Virus record (IMG/VR): IMGVR_UViG_3300035698_025207
Span: 1-50,026 of that record
Strand: one strand, 5' to 3'
DNA length: 50,026 nucleotides
Origin: a virus
This document shows, piece by piece, positions 31,933-41,700 of the stretch. A program made the position numbers and the translations under genes. The notes below the pieces were generated by a model. It did not search any database and had not been told where the DNA came from. It saw only the letters and a program-made list of their open reading frames with translations. Within the stretch, counting starts at the first letter, position 1, and the number at the start of each line of letters is the position of its first letter.

Positions 31933-32538
31933 TTATTTCCGCCTTACTCTTTTTTTCTTATTAAGATTTGTCCTCTGCTTGTCCGAGACCTTGTCCCTGG
32001 CCACATCTGCAATACGTTTTCCTTCAATCGCTTCACGAGGCAAATTAGGAATAGAAAAATACCCATTATACCAAAGAGCACAAGCCCCTTCCAACGCCGC
32101 TTTTCTCTGCCAAGCAAAAGTATCAGAAGCGCCTTTAATTATCTCAAGATTATAAGCGGCTTCTATTAGAGAGTCCATTACTTCTGCTTGTTTATCATTA
32201 GTTTCAACTATCAATTCCCGATATTTTTCACTTCGAATAATTGCCCCGGATATCCAAGTTTCCGTAGGTTTACAATTACCATCCTTATCCTTTGTTTGAC
32301 AATCATACTTCGCAGGCTCTTTTCTAATCAAATGATCTAATTCTGCCTTCTCCTGCTCCAATTCATTTTTAACTTCCGCTTTTATAACCTTTAATTTTTC
32401 CTCTAATCGGCTATGCTTTCTTTGTGCCTCCGCTGCCGCCTTGACATAATTCATACAAATCTGCGAATGTCTCAGCCATTCCTCGTCCAGGGCATGCGGA
32501 TCTATTGCAAGATCATTCTCATAGTCGAATTCTGTCAT
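31933..32538 (-). CDS. Uncharacterised coiled-coil protein upstream of SSB (201 aa)
   Basis: A GGAGGAAAGG ribosome binding site precedes the start. Residues about 30-75 are coiled coil (RKHSRLEEKLKVIKAEVKN), then a C-x-x-x-x-x-x-C loop (CQTKDKDGNC), a TFAWQRKAALEGACALWYNG segment and a basic tail. Position before SSB and RecA suggests a recombination mediator, but this rests only on location. Confidence 0.7.
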   Translation of the reverse strand: MTEFDYENDLAIDPHALDEEWLRHSQICMNYVKAAAEAQRKHSRLEEKLKVIKAEVKNELEQEKAELDHLIRKEPAKYDCQTKDKDGNCKPTETWISGAIIRSEKYRELIVETNDKQAEVMDSLIEAAYNLEIIKGASDTFAWQRKAALEGACALWYNGYFSIPNLPREAIEGKRIADVARDKVSDKQRTNLNKKKRVRRK

Positions 32539-32557
32539 ATCCTTTCCTCCTTTATTA

Positions 32558-33019
32558 TTAATGCATCACCGACATATTTCTATCTGTTTCCAAACTTTTC
32601 TTAATATCAAACTTTTTCATTCCATATTCTTCATCTTCTTGATGACCCAAACGCTCCATGATCCACTCCTGTTGACAATCACCACCTGTTCCATCATGAT
32701 AATCTTTCGCCCTAAGCCACTTCATAAGTTTTTGTCCCGTCCTATGAATTCTTTGCCATCTTCGCTCAGGACATCCTTGAAAATTAACGCCTCTGCAATA
32801 ATAATCTATCTTGCCTTCCTTCTTAGTAACAACAGCGATATAAGCCTCATTATCCTTCAACGGAGGTGGCAACCAAAATCCTTCAAAACTATCCCAATCA
32901 GGACCTTCTGTTTTTTTTCTATCAATTTTATTTGCCAACAATGCTTTCGGAAACAGAAAGGACAATCCAAGAATACCAAATATGCTAAAGAATTTCCGTC
33001 TCTTTATTTTATCTTTCAT
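32558..33019 (-). CDS. Exported protein with twin-arginine-like signal (153 aa)
   Basis: ATG at 33019 follows AAAGGAGGATAAG. The N-terminus KRRKFFSIFGILGLSFLFPK is a signal peptide with RR before a hydrophobic run, resembling a Tat signal, and ALLA is a probable cleavage site. The mature part is hydrophilic with three cysteines and no known motif. The promoter element P5 lies about 20 bases upstream, so this gene begins a transcript. An exported effector is suggested. Confidence 0.6.
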   Translation of the reverse strand: MKDKIKRRKFFSIFGILGLSFLFPKALLANKIDRKKTEGPDWDSFEGFWLPPPLKDNEAYIAVVTKKEGKIDYYCRGVNFQGCPERRWQRIHRTGQKLMKWLRAKDYHDGTGGDCQQEWIMERLGHQEDEEYGMKKFDIKKSLETDRNMSVMH

Positions 33020-33036
33020 CTTATCCTCCTTTATTA

Positions 33037-33070
33037 TATTATATATTATTTTCTGATATTCCTTAAATTT
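33037..33070 (-). promoter_or_regulatory. Repeated AT-rich promoter element, copy P5
   Basis: AAATTTAAGG then AAAATAATATATAATA on the minus strand, ending about 18 bases before the 33019 start. The ribosome binding site is almost at the presumed transcription start. Spacing between the AAATTT box and the TATAAT equals that of copies P2 and P4. Confidence 0.65.
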
Positions 33071-33144
33071 TTATTTACGCTCTCTGAGTATGGTTTTCTC
33101 GGGTTCTCTTTTTTTGTCTTTAGATATTTCTTACTAAGATTCAT

Positions 33145-33780
33145 TTACCTTGTCTCTATAGTCTTAGCCCCTAATCCCGAATCACCATATTTCAAAGCAA
33201 AATGGGCCAATGCCTTTTCCAAAGATTCAACTTGCTCTTTAAGTTCCTCTACTCTTTTTTGTGCTTTCTCATATTTCTTCTTCCATTGTAAAACTTCAGC
33301 ATCTTCTATCCTACCAACCTTCTTCTTGTCTTTTGTTTTGTCTTTTGTTATTCCATTATTTTCCTCAAGCTCTTTCTTCACATATCGTAACGGCTGCGGT
33401 ATAATTCTCTTCTCCGCTTCCTTTATCAGCCTCGGTCTTTGCTTTATATCACTATTTAAATAGGTAACAATATTATCTGGATTGCCTCCATGTCTCAGAA
33501 ATATTTCTTTGCCTTCTTTCAAAGTAAGCAACTGTTTAACATTTAAAAAATCACGTTTCTTAATTTTAAACCTTTGAACTAAAAATTGAGTAAAGGGCAA
33601 TTTAATATACTTGTTTCTTTCTTTTGCGGCTTCATAATAATCCTCTCTTTGCCAAATGCCTTTAGCCTCTAAAATTATAAAGTGCATAAAAACCTTCAAT
33701 GCCCATTTGGTGGCTTCTTCTGTTCTATTTCTCCAACCTTCCACTAACCTCGCGCTCTTTCCCAATGTAAGTTTTTCCAT
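33145..33780 (-). CDS. Uncharacterised protein with C-terminal coiled coil (211 aa)
   Basis: The start follows AAAAAAGGAGAGCATT. Residues 1-120 are basic, with a block FKIKKRDFLNVKQLLTLKEG. Residues 155-195 are a strong coiled coil (WKKKYEKAQKRVEELKEQVE). A short basic linker precedes the coil. It may bind DNA as a dimer; no family is recognised. Confidence 0.6.
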   Translation of the reverse strand: MEKLTLGKSARLVEGWRNRTEEATKWALKVFMHFIILEAKGIWQREDYYEAAKERNKYIKLPFTQFLVQRFKIKKRDFLNVKQLLTLKEGKEIFLRHGGNPDNIVTYLNSDIKQRPRLIKEAEKRIIPQPLRYVKKELEENNGITKDKTKDKKKVGRIEDAEVLQWKKKYEKAQKRVEELKEQVESLEKALAHFALKYGDSGLGAKTIETR

Positions 33781-33802
33781 AATGCTCTCCTTTTTTTATT
33801 TA

Positions 33803-34726
33803 TTAAAGATTAACTGCATCACTTAAAAATCTTGAATCACTTATTTCTTTAAATTCCTTCATAGAAATGCCCAATATCATCGCTATCTCTTCATCCGCCA
33901 TACCTGGATATATAGGATATAAATCCGGCCTCTTTTTTATTTGTGCAACAATCATTCTTTTTCGATATTCAGGATCTTTATATCTTTTTTTACCTGCCTT
34001 TGAGATCCTTTTTCTCAATTCAGGATCTTTCCAAGCTTTTTTCATTGCATCAATCATTCTTTTTCGATATTCAGGATCTTGCCAAAGTCTAATTTTACTA
34101 TCAGACTGCTTTTTCCTATAATCTAAATCAGATGATTTAATAATCATTTTTTCAACTTGATTTTTTCTAAACCCAGGATCTTGCCATCTTTTTTTCATCG
34201 CAATAGATTGCCTTTTTCCTGCTTCTGGATTATCTTTAAAATATTTACGAGTCATATCAGAACGAAGTTTTCTATCTTTAGGATCCTTTGCTCTTTTTCT
34301 ATTTGCAATTGATAATCTCAATAGGCCTTCCTTAGTATGCCCTTTTAATACTCCAATCGAAATCTTCTTCTTTGTTTCTTTACTCCAAGGAATATCTCTA
34401 TTCCAGGCAGGTTTACCTTTAGTTGCAATATTAGCTTTTTTAACATTATTTCTTGCCGCACATGCCTTGCCACAAAAACGACGATCACTTGACAGCTTCA
34501 CGTGAAAAGATTCACCACAAAGCTCGCAAAATACTTTCTTCATTGGCATATAATTAGGATTATTTTCACCTAATAAATTTTGTGATCGCCAAAGGCCAAA
34601 ACACTTTCTATTACAAAATTTTTTATTCCTATGTGAATAATAAACCATCTTTTCTTTTTTGCAATAAAGACAAATTATTTTAATTTTACCCTTAACATAT
34701 TTTCTTTTATCTAAGATATCATTCAT
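33803..34726 (-). CDS. Zinc-finger and NUMOD3-repeat protein, homing-nuclease related (307 aa)
   Basis: Two N-terminal zinc fingers are visible (CLYC ... CNRKC and CELC ... CGKAC). From about residue 120, six or seven units of about 20 residues follow, each like RWQDPEYRKRMIDAMKKAW; these match NUMOD3, the DNA-contacting repeat of homing endonucleases. No GIY-YIG or HNH catalytic motif is seen. The repeats are also visible as repeated DNA at about 33955 and 34057. It may be a nuclease-less remnant or a DNA-binding accessory. Confidence 0.7.
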   Translation of the reverse strand: MNDILDKRKYVKGKIKIICLYCKKEKMVYYSHRNKKFCNRKCFGLWRSQNLLGENNPNYMPMKKVFCELCGESFHVKLSSDRRFCGKACAARNNVKKANIATKGKPAWNRDIPWSKETKKKISIGVLKGHTKEGLLRLSIANRKRAKDPKDRKLRSDMTRKYFKDNPEAGKRQSIAMKKRWQDPGFRKNQVEKMIIKSSDLDYRKKQSDSKIRLWQDPEYRKRMIDAMKKAWKDPELRKRISKAGKKRYKDPEYRKRMIVAQIKKRPDLYPIYPGMADEEIAMILGISMKEFKEISDSRFLSDAVNL

Positions 34727-34748
34727 TTTTTCTTTATCCCTATATACT

Positions 34749-34780
34749 TATTATATATTATTTTTCGACTTTTTAAATTT
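34749..34780 (-). promoter_or_regulatory. Repeated AT-rich promoter element, copy P3
   Basis: The element reads AAATTTAAAAAGTCG then AAAAATAATATATAATA on the minus strand. It is identical to P1 over its 32 bases and lies about 23 bases before the 34726 start. Confidence 0.7.
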
Positions 34781-34785
34781 TTTTA

Positions 34786-35718
34786 TTAAAACGGAACATT
34801 TTTTCGTGCCTCGTCATCAACCGCCTCCCAGCAGGCCAGGGTCAACAACGCCCTACCGCCGTAATAGAACGGCTCCTTGAAACACTCGATTATCAACGCC
34901 CCCAGCCCGTTGCCCCCCAACAAGACCTTGTTCATGTATTTCAATACCGTCAGCCGAACCATCTCCGGCTCATCCTTTATCCCCTCAAGAATATCCCTGA
35001 TCTCAGGCCAGCTCTTCCGATCCTTTAAGGCCCTGCACAGATCAATTATCTGTTTGTCTCCAAGAGCAACTAATTTGACCGCCTCTTCCCTCTCCTCATC
35101 CGGCAGATCAATAACCTGATCCAATATCACAAGGGCTTGTCGAGGGCATCCTTCTGAAGCTTCCACAATAGCATCTATAGCCTTGTCGTTCATCTTTATA
35201 TCTTCAGAGTCAAACACCCATGCCAGCAATTCACCGATCTCGTCATCCGACAGCTTGTTGACCTCGAATGTCGAACATCTATTGCGAACGGTAAACAACA
35301 GCTTGCCAGGATCGGTAGTACAAAGAAGGAAATAAACATGGGCAGGAGTATCCTCCAACGGCTTGAGCAGGGCATTCTGAAAATCCTTCGTTCCCTGATG
35401 AACCTCGTCGAGCAGAATAACCCTGACATCACCCGCAACAGGCATATAACTAATGGTCTGTATTATCTCCCTTGCGGTGTCAATGCCCCTGCTATTGCCT
35501 GCGTTGATCTCAATAAAATCTTGATCGTGACATTCCAATATATTCTTGGTAATCCTCGCCAGGGTCGTCTTGCCACATCCCGATGGCCCTTGAAATAAAA
35601 ATGAATGCGGAATATCCTCTTCCCTATCCAATACAGACTTGAGGCTCTTGACTGCTGCCTTGTTCCCTATGAACTCATCAAAGTTTTCTGGTCTGAAATC
35701 CAAATGCAAACTTGCCAT
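34786..35718 (-). CDS. DnaX-like clamp loader ATPase (310 aa)
   Basis: AAA+ motifs are intact: Walker A GPSGCGKT (44-51), Walker B ILLDEVH (101-107), sensor 1 in LLCTTDPGKL near 131 and the SRC-type RNRCS (145-149), which would contact the neighbouring ATP. The C-terminal half is helical. It is a single subunit, so it probably forms a homo-oligomer that loads the clamp at 42345-43340. Only one loader gene is visible. Confidence 0.87.
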   Translation of the reverse strand: MASLHLDFRPENFDEFIGNKAAVKSLKSVLDREEDIPHSFLFQGPSGCGKTTLARITKNILECHDQDFIEINAGNSRGIDTAREIIQTISYMPVAGDVRVILLDEVHQGTKDFQNALLKPLEDTPAHVYFLLCTTDPGKLLFTVRNRCSTFEVNKLSDDEIGELLAWVFDSEDIKMNDKAIDAIVEASEGCPRQALVILDQVIDLPDEEREEAVKLVALGDKQIIDLCRALKDRKSWPEIRDILEGIKDEPEMVRLTVLKYMNKVLLGGNGLGALIIECFKEPFYYGGRALLTLACWEAVDDEARKNVPF

Positions 35719-35736
35719 TTATATCTCCTTTTCTTT

Positions 35737-36102
35737 TTAAAATTTCTTTGCCTCATCAGGATACAAGAAAGCCCCAACATCACCTTCGCCCTGATCTTGA
35801 AAAGCTTCCAGTTTTTCCTGATACTTCCTTAGTTGAGGATAACTACCAGTAAACTTAAAAGTAATCTCAATCCCATTTGGCAAAAGATTAGTAAAGACTT
35901 CATCCAAATACATTTCATCCCATCTATTATCAGCCCGACCTCCAGCAACATGAATAGCAATTTTGAGTTTATCTAAAAAAGCTTTTCTTTCATCTTTCAC
36001 CCTTTCCCAATTAACCCGATCACTTTTTTGACACTTCTGCCGTTCGATCAATTCCTTTTCCGCCTTGTTCAATGTATCTTTCTTTTTTCTTTTCCACCAC
36101 AT
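35737..36102 (-). CDS. Uncharacterised 121-aa protein
   Basis: The N-terminus is strongly basic (MWWKRKKKDTLNK), then helical to about 60, with a compact end (GIEITFKFTGSYPQLRKYQ). It sits between the DUF1937 and clamp-loader genes. Function unknown. Confidence 0.6.
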   Translation of the reverse strand: MWWKRKKKDTLNKAEKELIERQKCQKSDRVNWERVKDERKAFLDKLKIAIHVAGGRADNRWDEMYLDEVFTNLLPNGIEITFKFTGSYPQLRKYQEKLEAFQDQGEGDVGAFLYPDEAKKF

Positions 36103-36128
36103 CTTATCTCTCCTTTCTAATATTAATT

Positions 36129-36488
36129 TTATTCTTCTCTGCCGCTTCCGCTATAGCCATAAGGTTTCGTAATCTCTATTTTCTTGCCGATCTTTTTCGC
36201 GTACTTCATCTCTCTCCTTATTCCTTTAGACTGATGCCAGTTCGGCATGTTCGCAATCCATAGCTCGTCGCACCAGTCAAGCCATGACTCATTAAGTTTT
36301 GCCCAATAGCCCGAATCTGTCCGCATATCACCATGAATATGTATTGGATGAGAATGGGCAATCGGACAGAACACAAGACACCCTTCGGATATCAGACTTG
36401 CCGCAATTTTACATACGGATTCAAATCTCTTTCTTTCTACTTCGGGATCGTCATCCGAATACGGACTTGCAAGATATATCTTTTTCAT
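36129..36488 (-). CDS. DUF1937 protein (119 aa)
   Basis: YLASPYSDDDPEVERKRF at the start, GCLVFCPIAHSHPI near 36-50 and SWLDWCDELWIANMPNWHQS near 70-87 match the DUF1937 family, which resembles nucleoside 2-deoxyribosyltransferases in fold. A nucleotide-related role is likely but untested. Its start overlaps the stop of the helicase-methyltransferase gene. Confidence 0.78.
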   Translation of the reverse strand: MKKIYLASPYSDDDPEVERKRFESVCKIAASLISEGCLVFCPIAHSHPIHIHGDMRTDSGYWAKLNESWLDWCDELWIANMPNWHQSKGIRREMKYAKKIGKKIEITKPYGYSGSGREE

Positions 36489-38764
36489 TTAATCCCGCCC
36501 CCAACCTGTGCTATATTAAAGCCTTTGCTTCTCTTGCCAATAGACTTCAGGTTTTTTACCGCAACATCAAAATAACCTTTCTTCAACTCACAGCCCTTAA
36601 ATTTTCTATTCAATTTCAAAGCAACATATCCTGTCGAGCCTATACCCGCAAAGGGATCATACACAACATCATCAGGAGCAGACCATAGCTTAATGACTCT
36701 CTCAATAACTCCTAATTGCAATGGAGCAAGATGCTTCTCATCTTTATTGCTCTTTGCATCACGATAATTTCTAAGAACATCTGTCTGCCTTATCCCGCCA
36801 GGATATCCTTTTACTTGTCTATACCAGACAGGAGCCGCCCATTCTATCCATTCCTCCTGAGTTATCCAGCCATCTATATCCTTATCTAACCCCGCCATAA
36901 TAGGATCGAGATTTTCACCTGGCTTTCTGAATTGCAATAAATAATCCGCCAGGGCGGTATGCAAATGAGAAGCATCCGATCTTAAAGTCTTAAAAAGCAA
37001 ACCCCTGTCCTTTGTCCTGATCGCTGTCACCTGCGGATTCTTATCAATACAAACCTCGCCATAATAAATCCAGTCCTCCTCTTCCATCATCTGAATAACC
37101 TTACCCCTGAAATCCTTTATGCCTATATAGCCATCCCGACTTTGAAACGCCACGCCTTGACATAGATGAACACAACAATGACGGCCCGGCATAGTTATCC
37201 TCAAAAGATGCTCCTTGTCTATAACAAACCGAAACTGCTCAATCAGTTCCTCAATCGTCTTTGTATTTCCAACATCATGTCGACTATTGGAATAGACATA
37301 CATGCCAGGAAACGGCGGACTGAATACAGACAAGCCAATCGAATCCGATTCAATATCTTTCATTGTCAACACGCTGTCCCCCAACTGCAACTCCCATCCT
37401 TTGCCCTTGCTAACCTCTTCCATATAAACCATCTCCTCTCTTTTTGTACCAAGCTGACCGGTCAGATTCATGTTGGAAATCAGTTCGTCAAACATCCTCA
37501 TTGCATCTTTTTCCTTGCGCTTGATGTTTTTTACAACTCCTCCCTCTGTCTCAGTCGTAATAACATAGGCATCAACAGGGCGCTTCTGTCCAAATCGCCA
37601 GCATCTCCTTACCGCCTGATAAAACTTCTCATAACTATCCGACAAACCCACAAATGCCATGTTATGACAAGCCTGAAAGTTCATACCGAATCCCGCAATG
37701 GAAGGCTTCGTGACAAGAACCCGGATATCTCCCGCCTGAAAATCCAGCAATGACTTCTCCTTATGTTGCGACGAGTCCGCGCCCTTGACTTCCACAGAAC
37801 CTTTGATCTGTTTTGAAAGCATCTCCGATTCTTTGTTAAGATCACACCAGATCAACCATCTCTCCTTTGACTTGTTGACCATCTCGGAACACAGAGCTAT
37901 CCTTTCCTCAATGCTATTCCTTCTTGCCGTCTGCCTATCTCTCAATCCTCTCGCCTCTGTTGCAAACAACTCTCCTGGCTTTACGTCTCTACTTGTTGCG
38001 CGGATTGTCTTTTGAATGACCTTAAGCTCCGGCAAAATAAAACCGTCATTATCATAACCCAAATCAGAAGGAGACCGCAAAGCCACAGACCATGTTGCAA
38101 GCCATTTCCAGAATTCCTTCTTCGCATGACCTTTTAAAACCCATTTCTGAACCATGTCCTGAGCCCTGTTAGTAAAGAACAAAGCCTTGATCTCCTTCTC
38201 TGTCATTATTCCAAGGAACTCAGCATGATTGATTATCTCAAGAAGATCGTTCGGGGCAGGTGTGGCCGTACAGGCAAATCTAAACGGAATCTGCAATGCA
38301 AATTCAGTAATTGCCTTTCTGAACTTGCCATCGAAACCTTTGAGGATGGAGCTTTCGTCCAGAACAAGACCTCCGAATCCATCGGGCTCAAAGTTCTTCA
38401 GCATCTCATAATTTGTGATATTAATTCCTTTCTTGACATCTAACTGACTGCGACAAACATTGACCTTAGTATGAAACTTGTCACCTTCCCTCTGTGTCTG
38501 CTTCGATACCGCAAGAGGGGCAAATATCAGAACGGACTTCTTTGTCTTGTTCACAACATGTTTTGCCCAGTCAAGTTGAATGGGCGTCTTGCCCAAGCCA
38601 CAATCCGCAAAGCAAGCGGAACGACCTCGTTTCAAAGCCCACCTAACAATATCGCTTTGAAAATCAAACAGCATCGGATTCAATTTACTAACAGGAAGCC
38701 GAAAGCCGGAATCAACATCCATAATCATCTTGCTGTCAAGAAACTCTTTGTACCTTGAGTTCAT
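36485..38764 (-). CDS. SNF2-type helicase fused to a DNA methyltransferase (759 aa)
   Basis: The N-terminal half has helicase motifs: ADCGLGKT (53-60), LDESS (135-139) for Walker B, CTATPAPND (165-173) and RCWRFGQKRP near 390. The C-terminal half has SPPFP near 475 (catalytic motif IV, amino-methyltransferase type) and DPFAGIGSTG (703-712; SAM-binding motif I). This order is the beta class of DNA N6-adenine/N4-cytosine methyltransferases. Near 620 DKDIDGWITQEE matches the EF-hand loop consensus. The enzyme may modify phage DNA during translocation. Confidence 0.85.
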   Translation of the reverse strand: MNSRYKEFLDSKMIMDVDSGFRLPVSKLNPMLFDFQSDIVRWALKRGRSACFADCGLGKTPIQLDWAKHVVNKTKKSVLIFAPLAVSKQTQREGDKFHTKVNVCRSQLDVKKGINITNYEMLKNFEPDGFGGLVLDESSILKGFDGKFRKAITEFALQIPFRFACTATPAPNDLLEIINHAEFLGIMTEKEIKALFFTNRAQDMVQKWVLKGHAKKEFWKWLATWSVALRSPSDLGYDNDGFILPELKVIQKTIRATSRDVKPGELFATEARGLRDRQTARRNSIEERIALCSEMVNKSKERWLIWCDLNKESEMLSKQIKGSVEVKGADSSQHKEKSLLDFQAGDIRVLVTKPSIAGFGMNFQACHNMAFVGLSDSYEKFYQAVRRCWRFGQKRPVDAYVITTETEGGVVKNIKRKEKDAMRMFDELISNMNLTGQLGTKREEMVYMEEVSKGKGWELQLGDSVLTMKDIESDSIGLSVFSPPFPGMYVYSNSRHDVGNTKTIEELIEQFRFVIDKEHLLRITMPGRHCCVHLCQGVAFQSRDGYIGIKDFRGKVIQMMEEEDWIYYGEVCIDKNPQVTAIRTKDRGLLFKTLRSDASHLHTALADYLLQFRKPGENLDPIMAGLDKDIDGWITQEEWIEWAAPVWYRQVKGYPGGIRQTDVLRNYRDAKSNKDEKHLAPLQLGVIERVIKLWSAPDDVVYDPFAGIGSTGYVALKLNRKFKGCELKKGYFDVAVKNLKSIGKRSKGFNIAQVGGGIK

Positions 38765-38781
38765 TTTAACTTCCTTTCTTT

Positions 38782-41700
38782 TTATTTCAACATCTCCAGT
38801 TTATTAACAAAGTTTTCTATTCCTTCCACAAACTTCCTCTTGTTCCCAGGATTATGTTTCACCGACGCCGGATGCATACACCAACACATCCACAGTCCTA
38901 ACTTTTCATTCCATTCAGTTTTTCCGCTCATATCCGTTATGCCTGAATCCTTATCCGTAAATGCCTTGACTCCGGTATTCCCAAACATAAGGGCAAGCCG
39001 ACAATCAATCTTATCCAACTCCTCATGCAACCAAGGCAAACAGACTTTGATATGAACCTTAGTCGGAGTCTTGATCTTGCGACCAGGATAACACTTGCAT
39101 ACGTTTGTTACATGAAAAAATGATCTCTTATATCCGTATCCCGATAAAGTATCCCACAACAATTCACCAGCAGGAGCCTCCTCATAAAATCCTCTGCCTT
39201 CCCTATCTTCCTGCGGCCCTGGCCCTTCTCCAATTATAGCCACATTATAAATCCCTTGTGACGGAAGAACCGGCTTTCTGCATTCCATCTTCAATTCACA
39301 TTTCTCACAATCCAAAACTTTCTTATTCAAAAATCTTCTCCTTCTAATAACAGGTTTTGGAATTGTATTAATCCTATCATCAAGAGAAAGGTAATACTGC
39401 AAATCAGAGTCGGAAAAATCAAATCCCAAAAGAGAATAAAGATTCGGATATAAATCCCTCTTGTCTCCGGACAAACTGAATGAAAATGACTCCTGAGCTT
39501 CGCTTAAATCAAACTCATTGCCATAGGAACCGATCTGCCTGAGCAACTTGTCCAGGGCGCTCCCTGCCTTCGTCACAGGCTCTATATCATCAGTATCAAA
39601 GAAACCTATCTGTTTTCTTTTTATCGTTTTCTTTTGTGAACATTGAATCGCGGTCTTGTTTCCTATCCCCTTAACTTCAATAAATGGAATATGTAATTTG
39701 TTGTCTTTAGCAACCCACTTATGCGAATCAGATATCCCAACCTTGGGCGGAGTCAGTTCAAATCCCAACTTGATAACCGCCCCTATCAATTCGTTCTTGT
39801 CTTCTTGCGTTCCATAAGTCAAATGGGCACAGATAAATTCCAGGGGATAATAAAACTTGAACCAGGAAGTCCAATATGCCAACAAGGAATACTCAATAGA
39901 ATGGGCTTGATTAAATCCGTAACTTGCCCACTTCTGAAGGCCTTCCCAAAACTCTTCTGCCTCCTGTTTGTTCATTGTCTTGTTTTTTAGACATCCCTTT
40001 AAAAACATATCCCAATATTTCTTGAATCCTTCAACATCCCTTTTCTTTGCAATCACCTTGCGAACTTTATCCGATACGGAATAAGACAGTCCTGCAACCT
40101 CAGAAATAACCTTCATTACCTGTTCTTGAAAAACTAAAATACCATAAGTATCCTTTGTAATCTCCTCATATATCGGATGCTTCTTTTTCCATTTAGCTCC
40201 TTTCTTTCTTTTAATATAATCCACTGTCATTCCCGAGTCATAAGGCCCTGGCCTAACAAGAGCTATGATCACAGCAATATCCTCAAACTTCTCAATCTTA
40301 ATTTCCTTAGCAAGTTGGGTCGTGGGGGGAGCGGACAATTGAAATGTCCCAAAAGTATTCCCTTTATTAATTTCCGCAAACACCTTTTTATCATCAAGAG
40401 GAATATCCTGAAAATAAGCCTTGGAGATTTCCTTGTCTAAGAAATGATTTTGCTGAATCAATCTCAAGGTTTCATTTAAAACCGTCAAGGTATTCAGGCC
40501 AAGGATATCAAGTTTCATAAGTCCGACATATTCGGCATCCTCCATATCCCAATTCGCCATAACACGGCCTTTGCGCATACAAAGATTGCCCCTGTCCCCT
40601 TGTCTAAGATCATCCGCTGATATAACAACAGCGGCGGCATGCTGACCACTATTTCTCACCTGTCCTTCCAATTTAATCGCCAATTCTGTAACTTCGGAGT
40701 ATTTTCTTTCAAAAAATTTTCCTTCTTCTGTTTCCTTAGAAAATAAAGAAATAAAACTTTCATTTCTATTCCGTTCTTCCGTCTTTGCAGTAATATTTAT
40801 TATCTTTGCAAAAGCATCCACATGTAAATATGGCACATCAAATACTCTGGCGACATCTCTTATTACACCTCTCGCCTTCATCTTAGAAAAGGTTGACACA
40901 CCAGAAACATTATTCTTGCCATATTTCTCTCCCAAATATTGCATCACTTTTTCACGATGTATGTCTTCAAAGTCCAAGTCAATATCGGGATAGTCAATCC
41001 TATCCTCCGCAATAAATCTTTCAAACAACAATCCATACTTCAACGGATTGACTTGTGTTATGTTTAACAAATAAGCAACAAGTGACCCACCAACCGATCC
41101 CCGCCCTGGCCCAACCATTATGCCTTGCTTTTTACACCAATCCACAAGATCCTTGACGATCAAAAAATACTTCGCGAATTTCTTTCTTCTAATCAAATCA
41201 AGTTCCAAAGCGACTCTCTCTTTTGCTCCCTGATCTACCAAGAGCCTTTCAGCAAGTAACTTATTCACCTTTCTTTTAAGCAAATCAAAATGCTCCTTTT
41301 CACTCTTGCCAGAAATAACAGGAGGCAATGAGATATCTTGCCTTGGAATCTTGAACTCACAGCATTCCTTAGCAATCTTGATCGTGTTTCTCATTGCCCC
41401 CAGATATTCCTTCCTGTCAAACTGATTCTGTTTTTCAAACGCCTCGATCATCTCATCGGTGGTTCTAAGATGCAAACCCCTAAATCCAAAACTCCAGCGA
41501 TCAGAATCATTCCATTTTGCCTTTCTTTGTATCGCAAGCAAAACCTCCTGCGCCTTCCATTCATCCTCGTTTATGTAATGACAATCATTAGTAGCGACAA
41601 GAGGAATTTTAAAGGCTTTTGTTCTCTCTTCTTTCATTCCAATAATTCGTTCATGTAACTCATATTGCACCTCAATATCATGAGGCATAATCTCAAAATA

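Noticed and set aside
33046-33144. A 32-residue basic ORF between two genes
   Set aside because: It starts directly after the upstream stop without a clear ribosome binding site and runs into promoter P5; too weak to annotate.
32561-33463. A 300-codon open frame on the plus strand
   Set aside because: It is antisense to the exported-protein and coiled-coil genes and to the P5 element, has no ribosome binding site and has a low-complexity Phe/Ser-rich composition typical of an antisense shadow.
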